Source: Apium graveolens (lineage: Eukaryota > Streptophyta > Magnoliopsida > Apiales > Apiaceae). From it: a stretch of DNA of 64,000 nt. A program made the translations under genes and the position numbers. This document shows, one piece after another, positions 36,356-46,737 of the stretch. Position 1 is the stretch's first letter. Every line of letters starts with the position of its first letter. The DNA lies in NCBI RefSeq assembly GCF_009905375.1, contig NC_133657.1:46984192-47048191 (forward strand), read 5' to 3'. The notes under the pieces are model-generated. The model saw nothing but the letters and a program-made list of their open reading frames with translations, was not told where the DNA came from and did not search any database.

Positions 36356-36970
36356 TGGAATTGAGTAGAGAGAATAAGAGTTTGTGTTGAGAGAGAATAA
36401 GAGTTTGTGTTGAGAGAGAATTTGTGTTTGAGAATTTGTGAAGTGGTGAAGAAGTTTGTGTATAAGGTATGTGTATATATTAGTGGTGAAAAGAGAATTA
36501 TATATGGAATAGAAGTGGGATTTGATTATGGGAATAATGGGAGTAATGGGTTTGATTTGGAGAGGGAAATTTGGGATGTGGGGGAGTAAAATTCGGTTAG
36601 AAATTGATTTTGTAGCAAAAATCCCAATTTTCTCCTCTAAAACTGCCTTTTATTTTTTTCAGAATCGGGACCAAGGCGTGGCCGCGCGCTAGGACAACGA
36701 GGGCGCGCGCTACTTCTGCCAAGCCGGCGCGGCCGAGCGCTGGAACAACGTGGGCGCGTCGTGTTTCTGTGATTTCAGCGCGGCCGCACACTAGGACAGC
36801 GCGACCGCGCTAGGCTTCTATAGTCGGTCTTGAATTTTTCACTTTTTCTGATTTTTTCTGTGATTATCTCTTTTTTTCTTGCTTCCTCTACTTATTAATG
36901 TACAACAAACTTGGGTTGCCTCCCAAGAAGCGCTTGTTTTACGTCGTTAGCTTGACGTAGAAACTCGAGA
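36356..36970 (-). promoter_or_regulatory. AthB pol-ORF3 spacer: putative ORF3 promoter
   Basis: In transcription order (minus): two conserved hairpins near the pol end (ACGTCGTTAGCTTGACGT 36941-36958; CTTGGGTTGCCTCCCAAG 36910-36927), the six-unit GC palindrome array (36676-36811), TATA-like ATATATAATTC and ATATATACAC on minus (about 36470-36510), and a CT/CA-rich leader with a 23-bp tandem duplication (about 36369-36423). This is promoter plus 5' UTR organisation; function is inferred. Confidence 0.6.
36676..36811 (-). repeat. AthB internal GC-rich palindrome array (51-bp period)
   Basis: Six units, starting at about 36676, 36697, 36727, 36748, 36778 and 36797: three pairs of units about 21 bp apart, repeating every 51 bp. 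Typical unit GCGCGGCCGAGCGCT. Same unit and spacing as the AthB LTR array but one period longer. Confidence 0.85.
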
Positions 36971-37412
36971 TCAAATGGACAACAAAATGACACTAACCAC
37001 GTTGTGGTTTGCCATGTCACCATAGTAATGCTTCAACCTCTGACCATTTACCTTGAATGCTTGGCCCAGATCATTCTCAAAAATTTCCATCGTTCCATGT
37101 GGAAACACAGTCTTGATAATAAACGGCCCTGACCATCTTGACTTCAACTTTCCAGGAAAAAGACAGAGACGAGATTTGAACAAAAGAACTTGTTGCCCCA
37201 ACATAAATGATTTGAGCACTAGACCCCGATCATGCCACCTCTTGACTTTCTCCTTATACATTTTGTTGTTCTCATAATCCTGAAGTCGAAATTCGTCGAG
37301 CTCATTCAATTGAAGCATCCTCTTCTTTCCAGCTGCATCTAAATCCAGATTCAATTTCTTCAAAGCCCAATATGCTTTATGCTCTAGCTCCACCAGCAAA
37401 TGACACCCCTTG
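36971..37412 (-). pseudogene. AthB integrase, C-terminal part
   Basis: Minus frame from the AthA junction to stop at 36971. It contains GCHLLVELEHKAYWALKKLN, DEFRLQDYENNKMYKEKVKRWHD and a C-terminal domain with SRWSGPFIIKTVFPHG and QAFKVNGQRLKHYYG. It aligns with AthC 48405-48850. The N-terminal part lies at 44459-45365. Includes the left TSD copy CCTTG (37408-37412). Confidence 0.9.
37408..37412. other. TSD (CCTTG), left copy, AthA insertion
   Basis: CCTTG before the AthA 5' LTR, repeated at 44454-44458 after its 3' LTR. Confidence 0.95.
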
Positions 37413-38862
37413 TGATAAGTGGATTTTACATCCACTTGGAATGCTTCATTGCAAGCTTAAGTTGGTATTTTGATATATTTTTTTGTTATTGCATTTCAGG
37501 TATCAGTTAAATAAAGAAAAGAGCTTTTAAAGGAAATATGATAAAAAGTGATCAGAATTGGAAGCCTAGGCCACTGTCAAGTTGTAGAGAATCTTTTTAG
37601 CTTCGCGTGGGCAGTTGAATCACCTAATTCTGACGAGTAGAACTCAAGTTATGGCCAAAACAAGATTCATCAGATTTTTTTCCAAAAAGGCTCCAGGCGC
37701 CCGCCTGGGAGCTGGGGCGGCCGCCCGGGAGCTGAGGCGGCCTCCTGAGGCGCGGCTGGTCGCTGATTTCGCTGAAAAAGCCTTTTTGAGTGGAATTTGA
37801 CGATTTTAAGGGTCCAGGTCCACTAGGGGCGTATATATACTTAAAAAAAGGGTTTTCATCATCCAGGAAGATTGGGATACCAAGGAGAAGACCTAGAAGC
37901 ACAAAACAACTCAGAAAAAGAAGTTCTTATTTTTAACTTGTGATTCTTTGAATTAGTTGTAACTTTGGATGCTCGTTTTCATTCTTGTTGAACCTAGATC
38001 TCGTTTATTCCTACTTTAATTATTATTCAGTTTATTAAGACCTTGTTTTATACCATGCTTTCATTGGAACCCATGGTGACGATGAGTTCGATTATGGGCC
38101 AATCGTTATCATGGGGTTCTACCGGATTTACTTATGGATTTCAATAATTAATTTGTTTTGATATCTTGATGTGTGGTGATTGATTGATATCCTAGTATTG
38201 GTTGTGCTTATTCGTCTTATGTGTGTAGCTAATATATAAGATAGCGTGTTAATCTCTATTGAAGCGATAGTGAATATAGAGGTTTATAACTTGCCATGCT
38301 AGCATAGGTTCATGTATTGTATGCATGATTAGTGGGTAACTCTAACCATTTTATTTGCCCTGTGTAATCATTATAGATAACTTATGCTTAAACCGTTATG
38401 TTGTCAAATTCTATAGACATATAGGGCCTCAATATAATTGTTGTCTATTCAACTTCTATCTCTTTTGTGGATGCTTGGTAGAATTGTACTCGTGCAACGA
38501 AAGTTGGCGTTTATCAGTTTCGTGTTATCTGATTAGTGTCATCACCATCGCATGCTAAGGTTAAGAATAATAAGGCTATTGAATGAAGTATTTAATGAAG
38601 TTAGAATCCCATGTTTGTCATATATATTAATTCAACCATTCTTGTTCTCTTAGTTAATGTTATTTAGTATAATCTCTTAGTTTAATAAAAAGCCAATTTG
38701 TTATTTGTCTTAGCATTGAGCGATAACCATACATTGTTGCATATGTGCATAAATTGAACTTAACCTAAACCAGTCTCCGTGGGAACGAATCTGATTTATA
38801 TCTTATACTACTTGCGAACGCGTATACTTGCGTGAATTTTAGCGCGTGTTTTCGCCCAAACA
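37413..38862 (+). repeat. AthA 5' LTR
   Basis: 1,450 bp, TGATAAGTGGATTTTACATC to TTTCGCCCAAACA. A GC-rich 20-bp tandem array (37696-37755, three units of GGCGGCCGCCCGGGAGCTGA type) lies about 80 bp upstream of the TATA-like GTATATATACTT near 37832. Confidence 0.93.
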
Positions 38863-38868
38863 AGTTTT

Positions 38869-38887
38869 TGGCGCCGCTCCCGGGGAC
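38869..38887 (+). other. AthA primer-binding site (tRNA-Asp type)
   Basis: TGGCGCCGCTCCCGGGGAC, close to the Athila/Tat consensus TGGCGCCGTTGCCGGGGA for an Asp tRNA primer. Confidence 0.85.
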
Positions 38888-38998
38888 TCGGTGTTAATTT
38901 TTAGTTTATGTGCTTGTCATCAGTGGTCGTTAAAGTTCACTGACTCAGATTCTTTTACTTTCACAGTTTATTTGTTTGTGTTTCAGCTACTCATTACA

Positions 38999-40687
38999 AT
39001 GGGAGATCTAGCAACACGAACGAAAGCCTTGATGGATTTTTCTCAACCCATGATAAATGACATTCAATCTAGCATTATCCGGCCAGCTATCACAGCTAAT
39101 ACCTTTGAGATCAAGCATGGCATAATTCAATGGGTGCAGAATTCAATCCAGTTTGGGGGTTCTCCAACTGAAGATCCCAATATACACATTAGGGATTTCA
39201 TTGAGATCTGCGACACCTTCAAGTTCAACGGTGTTTCTGAAGATGCTGTGAAGCTGAGATTGTTCCCATTCTCTCTGAGGGACAAGGCTAAGAGCTGGTT
39301 ACACTCTCTACCATATGGTTCGATTACTACTTGGGAAGATCTTGCTCAGAAGTTTCTTACTAAATTCTTCCTTATGGCGAAGACAACTGCACTCAGGAAT
39401 GCTATCACTCAATTTGCGCAGCAAACGGGAGAATCGCTATGTGAAGCTTGGGAGTGCTACAAGTAGATGCTTAGGAAGTGTCTCATCATGAAATTCCGGA
39501 TTGGATGATCATCACTTGTTTTTACAATGGGTTGGGAGCACAGTCCAGACCCATGCTCGATGCAGCAGCAGGCGAAGCATTATGGGCAAAGAGCTATGAG
39601 GAAGCTTATGATCTAATTGATTTGATGGCTTCTAATGAATATCAGTATCCAACCCAGAGATGTCCACAGGGCAAGGTAGCAGGAGTTCTTGAAGTGGATA
39701 CAGCTACGGCTATCACTGCTCAACTAAAGGCGTTGTCTATGAAGATCGATTCTCTGGCTAACTATGGTGTTCATCAAATAACCAGTGTTTGTGAGCTATG
39801 TGCAGGTTCGCATGTGACGGAGCAATGCACTATATCTAGTGACTCAGCTCAGTTTGTGAGCAACTTTCAGAGATCCCAACAACCAGTTCCAGACACTTAT
39901 CATCCTGACAACTGGAATCATTCTAACTTCAGCTGGAGCAACAATCAGAATGCGATGCAACAGCCGTTCCAGCAATTTGGAAATAAGCTATTCAACCCCC
40001 TGGTTTTCAACAACAATTTGCACCAAGACATCAACTCCAACTTAAACAACAAACTCATGATGCAGGTCTATCTTCGAATGAAAAATCTGAATTAGAGGAG
40101 TTGAGGCTTATGTGCAAAAACCAGGCTCTTATAAGCCAAAGCCAGGCTGTTTCTATCCAGAATCTGGAGAACCAAATAGGGCAAATTGCTAATGCCTTAT
40201 TGAATCGACTACCAGGAACGCTTCTTAGTGATACAGAAACAAATCCAGGCAAGAGGGAAGTTCAAGAACAAGTGAACGCCATCACCTTAAGGTCTAGAAA
40301 GGTCGCAAGCCCCAAAATTCAGCAAGATAAAGAGCCTAAAAATCTCAAGTTTCAGATAATGCAGTTGTGGCTGAAGAAGAAGTGCAGAAGGAAGCAGAGG
40401 TGGAACCAAGGAAGACTGTTATGGAACACACTCCTCCTGAGGGTAATACAGGGGAGAAATAGATCTATCCTCCACCTTCTTTTCCTAAGAGGCTGCAGAA
40501 GAAAAAGCTGGATAAGCAGTTTGAGAAGTTTTTGGAGGTGTTCAAGAAACTTCATATCAACATACCTTTCACTGAAGCTCTTGAACATATGCCTAGATAT
40601 GCGAGGTTTATGAAAGGTATTCTCTCTCGGAAAGTGAAGCTCGATGACTTAGAGACCATTGCTCTAATGGAGGAATACAGTGTTGTG
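38999..40687 (+). pseudogene. AthA gag (multiple frameshifts)
   Basis: ATG 38999 (MGDLATRTKALMDFSQPMI). The retrotransposon gag domain runs through DPNIHIRDFIEICDTFKFNGV, LRLFPFSLRDKAKSWLHSLP and TTWEDLAQKFLTKFF to a TAG at 39464. A 1-nt deletion near 39480 shifts into the frame with ITCFYNGLGAQSRPMLDAAAG and the Cys-rich knuckle CELCAGSHVTEQC (about 39790-39830), then a Gln/Asn-rich stretch. Further shifts occur near 40010-40100 and 40350. Homologous to AthC gag (minus, 52226-53634). Gag would form the particle and bind RNA. Confidence 0.85.
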
Positions 40688-40699
40688 CTGTAACAGAAG

Positions 40700-41527
40700 T
40701 TGCCTCCGAAGCTTAAAGATCCTGGAAGCTTCACTATTCCTTGCACCATCGGAAACTTGTCGTTCGACAAGTGTTTATGTAATTTAGGAGCTAGCATCAA
40801 TCTAATGCCCTTATCTATCTTCAAGAAGCTGGGTCTGCCTGATCCGGAACCAACATACATGTCGTTGCAACTAGCTGACTGTTCCATCGCTTATCCACGA
40901 GGTATAGTGGAGGATGTCTTAGTCAAGGTGGATAAACTCATCTTACCTGCTGACTTTATAATTCTTAATTTTGAGGAAGATAAGAATATTCCCATTATCT
41001 TGGGGAGACCATTCTTGGCTACAGGTCGAACTATGATCAATGGGCAAAAAGGAGAGCTTTCGATGAAGGTTTACGATCAAAAGGTCACTTTTAATGTGTT
41101 CAAGGAAATAAAGTTACCCACAGCTAAAGATGAGTGCTTTAAAGTAGAGTGGGTGGACTCTGTCGTGAATTCGGAGCTTGAGCAATTGCCAAAGTCAGAT
41201 ACCTTAGAGAGATCCTTAATAGGGGAATCAGTTATTGAAGATGAAGAAGGAGTAGAACACCTGCAGGTTTTGGATGCACTTTCGTGGAAGAGGAATTTGG
41301 ATATGCCATTCGATTCTCTTGGGTTAGCAGAGCTAAAAACTTCTCAGGAGCGTTTTGAACCATTTATTCAAGAAGCTCCCACACTTGAGCTCAACCGAAT
41401 GCCAGATCACTTGAGTTATTCATTCTTAGGTGCACCCCCTAACAAGGGGTTTGGATATACTTTTGACGATGTAGAGGGTGACCATCCGTTTTCTGTCGTG
41501 CTTACAAATAGTCCCTCTCGTGCATAA
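40700..41527 (+). pseudogene. AthA aspartic protease region
   Basis: A 275-codon open stretch. The protease active-site segment reads CNLGASINLMPLSIFKKLG (about 40780-40835); the catalytic Asp of the family motif DLGAS is Asn here, consistent with G-to-A mutation. ILGRPFLATGRTMI follows near 41000. Ends with LGAPPNKGFGYTF and NSPSRA. In AthC the RT follows; here it does not. Confidence 0.85.
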
Positions 41528-41725
41528 CAGGTAGTTGATAGGTTTGGTCTTGGTGATGAACAGTATAGAAGATTGACTAGGCGTAGAGAGGCCATGCATG
41601 TCATCCACTGATATTTTGCTGATGATTTGACACACACTTTCGGTACTGTTGTCTGAGACACTGGTGGCGAGTTTAATTGGCCACCTGATCCTCCACCCAA
41701 TGAGGTTGACTCTCCCGCTAATTAG
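41528..41725 (+). pseudogene. AthA: C-terminal tail of ORF3 joined to protease
   Basis: In the frame after the protease stop: RRLTRRREAMHVIH, a stop, YFADDLTHTFGTVV, a stop, FNWPPDPPPNEVDSPAN and TAG at 41723-41725. This corresponds to the ORF3 tails of AthB (RRMDVMHDIHNKFARDLTQALG) and AthC (RRMDAMYDL, then FKQELTQALGTVF). RT through most of ORF3 was therefore lost in the AthA lineage. Confidence 0.75.
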
Positions 41726-42960
41726 GTATGCCTGAAATCCTTATTATTACCTTCAATGACAAGTTTGGGGGTGATAATGTAAGGATTAGTAGTGTGTGTG
41801 TCCATATAGATTTATATAGATTCATATTGCATGTTTAGTTGTAGTTTAATCATATTTTTGCATGATTATTCATTTAGGACATATTTGTTTGTTTTCATGT
41901 GATTTCATATAGTTGTATTTGCATGCATATTTAGCATGGTCCTTTAAGATGAACTATGATATTTGATAAGTTGATGTTGATTTGAGTGTGGCGATGACGA
42001 ATAGAGGGATGTTTAAGTCCTAATGAATTGATTTGCATGCCAGAAACAAATATTTTCACAAAGTCTTATAGGGTTGCTTTTGATCTAGATCATGATCATA
42101 CTAGTTTATTGTTGAAATTTAATCACTTGGTTATATTTAGAATTTGTGATATTCTCGTAATGACGTAAAAACACTGATTTTTTTTTATCTGGAGAAAAAC
42201 TTGGATCTTATTGCTAGTTGTTATAAGGCTAGGCGTCAAATGGCTAGTAGGGGGCTCATATTTTTATGAGTAGTCTAGGGTTGAATAAGATGGAGCGAAA
42301 CACACTCATTCAGAAATTATTGAAAAAAAAGAAGAAGAAAAAAAAGAAAAAAAGAAAAAAAAAAGAAAAAGTATGTGTTTATGCATAATTGATCAAGAAT
42401 GAGCTCTTTAATACTCGAGTTATTAAGTTCTAGGGGACTTTGTGCATAGTGACCTAAGGCTTTTATAGTCTGGGATCCGCTAACCTAACGCTCGCTACAT
42501 GGGTATTATTGCATAAGTCTTTTGGGACCTCATTCATTGCACGGTCAAATAAGCATCTTTGTTATGTGTTCAATAATAGCATGAATCCTTGTATAACTTT
42601 AGTAGGAAGGAGGTGTTGTGAGTCATTATGCGTTTAAAATCTATTATTTTAATAAACTTGTGATTAATTTAATGATAGATAAGTTATGGTTATTGATCTA
42701 GTATCGAGAGATATCTATTAAGCATTCCACACACACACGTTTCTGGTTTGTTAGTTGGTTTGTGGGATTTATTCGAACTCTGTTTTAAGTCATTTCATTC
42801 TTAGAGGCATTGTCTTATTCATTTGGTAATGGTTATTCTAATGGGATCGATTGCATTATCATTTAGTTGCATTCACGTAGTTACATTCATGCATTAGGTT
42901 TGTTTTGTAGTTTTGAGTCTGTTTATGTTTGAGGACAGTATCGATTCAAGTTTGGGGGTG
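41726..42960 (+). other. AthA 3' UTR with two identical PPT-like tracts
   Basis: No gene. AAGTTTGGGGGTG occurs at 41761-41773 and again, as the true polypurine tract, at 42948-42960; each is closely followed by TGATAA. The block at about 42190-42520 is the reverse complement of the conserved 3' UTR block of AthB and AthC, including an A/G-rich run (about 42330-42372). Confidence 0.7.
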
Positions 42961-44453
42961 TGATAAGTGGATTTTATATCCACTTGAAATGCTTCATTAC
43001 AAGCTTAAATTGGTGTTTTGGACTCAAGTTGTTGGTATTTTGATGTATTTTTATGTTATTGCATTTCAGGTATTAGTTAAATGAAGAAAAGATATTTTAA
43101 AGGAAATATGATAAAAAGTGATCAGAATTGGAAGCCTAGGCCATTTTCAAGTTCTGGAGAATCTCGTTAGCTTTGCGTGGGCAGTTGAATCGCCTAATTC
43201 TGACGAGTAGAACTCAAGTTATGGCCAAAACAAAATTCATTAGAATTTTTTCCAAACAGGCTCCAGGCGCCCGCCTGGGAGCTGGGGCGGCCGCCCGAGA
43301 GCTGAGGCGCCCGCCCGGAGAGCTGAGGCGGCCGCCTGAGGCGCGGCTGGTCGCTGATTTCGGTGAAAAGCCTTTATTGATTGGAATTTGACGATTTTAA
43401 GGGTCCAGGTCCACTAGGGGTGTATATATACTTAAAAAAAGGATTTTCATCATCCGAGAAGATTGAGATACCAAGGAGAAGACCTAGAAGCACAAAACAA
43501 CTCCGAAAAAGAAGATCTTGTTTTCAACTTGTGATTCTTTGAATTAGTTGTAACTTTGGATGCTCGTTTTCGTTCTTGTTGAACCTAGATCTCGTTTATT
43601 CGTACTTTAATTATTATTCAGTTTATTAAGACCTTGTTTTATACCATGCTTTCATTGGAACCCATGGTGACGATGAGTTCGATTATGGGCTAATCGTTAT
43701 CATGGGGTTCTAGCGGATTTACTTATGGATTTCAATAATTAATTTGTTTTGATATCTTGGTGTGTGGTGATTGATTGATATCCTAGTATTGGTTGTGCTT
43801 ATTCGTCTTATGTGTGTAGCTAACATATAAGATAGCGTGTTAATCTTTATTGAAGCGACAGTGAATATAGAGGTTTAGAATTTGCCATGCTAGCATAGGT
43901 TCATGTATTGTATGCATGATTAGTGGGTAACTCTAACCGTTTTACTTGCCCTCTGTAATCATCATGGATAACTTATGCTTAAACCGTTATATTGTCAGGT
44001 TCTATAAACATATAAGGTCTCAATATAATTGGTGTCTATTCAACTTCTATCTCTTTTTTGGATGCTTGGTAGAATGGTAATCGTGCAACGAAAGTTGGCG
44101 TTTATCAGTTTCGTGTTATCTGATTAGTGTCATCACCATCGCATGCTAAGGTTAAGAACAATAAGGCTATTGAATGAAGTATTTAATGAAGTTAGAATCC
44201 TATATTTGCCATATATATTAAGTCAACCATTCTTGTTCTCTTAGTTAATGTTATTTAGTATAATCTCTTAGTTTAATAAAAACCCAATTTGTTATTTGTC
44301 TTAGCATTGAGCGATAACCATACATTGTTGCATAGGTGCATAAATTGAACTTAACCTAAACCAGTCTCTGTGGGAACGAATCTGATTTATATCTTATACT
44401 ACTTGTGAACGCGTATACTTGCATGAATTTTAGCACGTGTTTTCGCCCTAACA
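42961..44453 (+). repeat. AthA 3' LTR
   Basis: 1,493 bp, TGATAAGTGG to CGCCCTAACA, followed by TSD CCTTG (44454-44458). Carries four units of the 20-bp GC array (starting 43266, 43286, 43306, 43327) against three in the 5' LTR. Confidence 0.93.
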
Positions 44454-45365
44454 CCTTGCCATAAACCAACTGATACAGTGATATCCCTAGCGGAGTCATG
44501 TATGTTGTTCGATATGCCCAAACAGCTTCATCAAGCTTCAAAGACCAATCCTTCCTTGATGGACACACAACTTTCTCTAAAATGCGCTTGATCTCCCTAT
44601 TAGATTCCTCGTCTTGACCATTCGTCTGAGGATGATAATCCGTAGAAATGCGGTGATTCACATTATACCTTTGCATCATAGCAGTGAACTTGCGATTACA
44701 GAAATGCAACCCCTTATCATTGATTATGACACTTGGAGTTCCAAATCTTGTGAATATCTTCTTTTGAAGAAAATTAAGTACTACCTTTGCATCGTTCATT
44801 GACAATGCCTTAACTTCAACCCATTTCGACACATAATCAACCGCCAACAAGATATACTGTTTGTTACACGATGAGACAAATGGCCCCATGAAGTCAATTC
44901 CCCAAACATCGAAGACTTCGACCTCGAGAAGCATATTAAGAGGCATCTCATCCCTCTTAGACATATTCCCCACTCGTTGACATTGATCACATTTAAAAAC
45001 GAACTGATGAGCATCTTTAAACAAATTTGGTCAAAAGAAACCTGCTTGAAGAATATGAGATGTTGTCTTTTCTCCACCATAATGTCCTCCATAAGCCGTT
45101 GAGTGGCAATCTCGCAAGATCCCCCCCCCCCCCCCGTTTTATTGTAAGGAATACATCTCCTGATCATTTGGTCAGCTCCTTGGTGAAAAAGAAATGGCTC
45201 ATCCCACATATACCACTTCACTTCATGTAGAAACTTCTTCCTTTGAGCGGGAGTTAGCTCTGAAGGCATAACGTTACTTACAAGGTAGTTCATTATATCA
45301 GCGAACCACGATTCTGCTGCTTGCACTCCAAATAACGGCTCATCGGGAAAAGATTCATTAATCAA
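44454..45365 (-). pseudogene. AthB integrase, N-terminal and core part
   Basis: Minus strand, two frames. From 45365: [34 protein letters not shown], then a Gly run from a C15 tract (45121-45135) where AthC reads normally. From 45024: [18 protein letters not shown] zinc region, [33 protein letters not shown] and VWAYRTTYMTPLG. It runs into the AthA LTR at 44453; the C-terminal part resumes at 37412. Confidence 0.88.
45121..45135 (-). repeat. 15-nt poly-C (poly-G on minus) run in AthB integrase
   Basis: C15 inside the coding frame, replacing the sequence found at the homologous place in AthC (about 49505-49520). Slippage expansion or sequencing/assembly error. Confidence 0.9.
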
Positions 45366-46014
45366 AGACTTATCTTGTGAAGTAGCAATTGGATCCTCTA
45401 AACGCGAGAGATGATCGACGACTTGATTTTTAGTCCCTTTTATATCCTTGATCTCTAACTCAAACTCCTGAAGTAAAAGAACCCATCGAATTAACCTTGG
45501 TTTCGAGTCCTTCTTCGAGACGAGATATCAAATTGCTGCGTGATCAGTGAAAACTGTCACCTTGGTCCCAAATAGATACGATCAAAATTTCTCAAAACCA
45601 TAGACGATAGCCAAAAGTTCTTTTTCAGTAGTGGTATAATTCAGTTGAGCACCATTAAAATTCTTATTAGCATAGTAGACTACATGAAATATATTGTTCT
45701 TGCGTTGCCCAAGAACTGCTCCAGCTGCATAGTCACTTGCATCACACATCATTTCAAATGGTTCAGACCAATCAGGTGCAGTTATGATAGGTGCTGTAAT
45801 CAAACTCTTCTTCAATGTCTCAAAAGCAGCAAGGCACTCGTCATCAAACTTGAAAGGAACCCGCATGACCAAGAAAACTGCGAATTCCCTTAATAGATAT
45901 GGGTGGAGGAAGATTTTCTATCACCCCCACCTTGGCCTTGTCCACCTCAAGCCCCTTGCTAGAAACCTTGTGACCAAGAATGATTCCTTGGCGCACCATA
46001 AAATGACATTTCAG
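45366..46014 (-). pseudogene. AthB RT C-terminus and RNase H (truncated)
   Basis: Minus strand. The region 45872-45582 encodes FKFDDECLAAFETLKKSLITAP, DWSEPFEMMCDASDYAAGAVLG and LNYTTTEKELLAIVYGFEKF, the gypsy RNase H start. Upstream (about 45890-46013) are RT tail codons matching AthC 50330-50455. Homology stops at about 46013 at the fusion scar, so no catalytic RT core remains. Confidence 0.85.
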
Positions 46015-46049
46015 TAGGCACAAAGTGCCCTAAGAACTTATGCAAAAGC
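46015..46049. other. Fusion scar with filler DNA between AthB and AthC
   Basis: The 26 nt at 46015-46040 match 46119-46144 with a single mismatch (TAGGCACAAAGT, then CCCTAAGAACTTA). A second short copy, CTTATGCA, occurs at 46037-46044 and 46050-46057. Templated filler of this sort marks end-joining repair of a deletion. Confidence 0.65.
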
Positions 46050-46737
46050 CTTATGCAATGGTACCCATTTAGCGAGCGTTAGGTTAGCGGATCCCAGACT
46101 ATAAAAGGATTAGGTCACTAGGCACAAAGTCCCCTAAGAACTTAATAACTCGAATACCAAAGAGCCCACTCGTGATCAATTGTGCATTAAACCATATTTT
46201 TTTTCTTTTTTCTTTTTTCACACATATTTTTTTTTCAATTTTTGAGCAAGTGCGTTTCGCTCCATCTTAATCAACCCTAGACTACTTGTATACAATACGA
46301 GCCGGCTACTAGCCATTTGACGCCTAGCCACAACTAGCAATGAATTCCAATTTTTTTATCTCCAATTTTTATCTTTTCATGTCTTTTATCATTAAGAGCC
46401 TATCATGAATTCTAAGTATAAGTAATAGATTAACCTCAAAAACTATCAAACCATGACAACAATCTAGTACGTAAACATACTCTAAGCAATAGATATCACA
46501 TATGAATCGGTAAAGCAACACAAAGGGATCATGGTATATGCATGTGCTATATAACATGATAAATAAAGCTATAAATCAAAAAAAACTATATGGCAAAAAT
46601 ATACAACTTTATGTACTAAACTATCATGAATATGCAACTACATGACACACACACAAATACGTTCCTTAACTACCACCCCCAAATATAAAATATTCACTGT
46701 CCTCAGTGAAGGTAATAGAAAGGAACACAAGGTATAC
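46050..46737 (-). other. AthC 3' UTR (incomplete)
   Basis: No gene. Carries the conserved block (CCCAGACTATAAAAGG near 46094, TCACTAGGCACAAAGT, a T/C-rich run, CGTTTCGCTCCATCTT, GAGCCGGCTACTAGCC) also seen in AthB and AthA. A PPT-like CTACCACCCCCAAATATAAAA (about 46669-46689) lies directly after ORF3. Confidence 0.65.

Larger units (their letters stand above)
37413..44453 (+). mobile_element. AthA: non-autonomous Athila derivative (gag-PR only)
   Basis: 7,041 bp with LTRs 37413-38862 and 42961-44453, PBS, gag, protease, a piece of the ORF3 tail, 3' UTR, PPT and TSDs CCTTG. No RT, RNase H or integrase is present between protease and the ORF3 tail. By eye the LTRs differ at 70-80 positions (about 5%), older than CopA or SIRE. 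Inserted in AthB integrase in opposite orientation. Mobilisation would have needed a complete relative in trans. Confidence 0.92.
32429..46014 (-). mobile_element. AthB: Athila-type gypsy element, 5' part deleted, interrupted by AthA
   Basis: Minus strand. Reading from its surviving 5' end: RT fragment and RNase H (46014 to about 45370), integrase (about 45365-44459 and 37412-36971), spacer array, ORF3 (36355-35139), 3' UTR, PPT and 3' LTR (33935-32429). The 5' LTR, gag, protease and most RT are missing at the fusion with AthC. AthA (37413-44453) sits in its integrase with TSD CCTTG. Inserted in the Tekay leader. Confidence 0.88.

Noticed and set aside
36660..36811. CpG island of a host gene promoter
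   Set aside because: Lies between Athila integrase and ORF3, and the same repeat occurs in the LTR of the same element.
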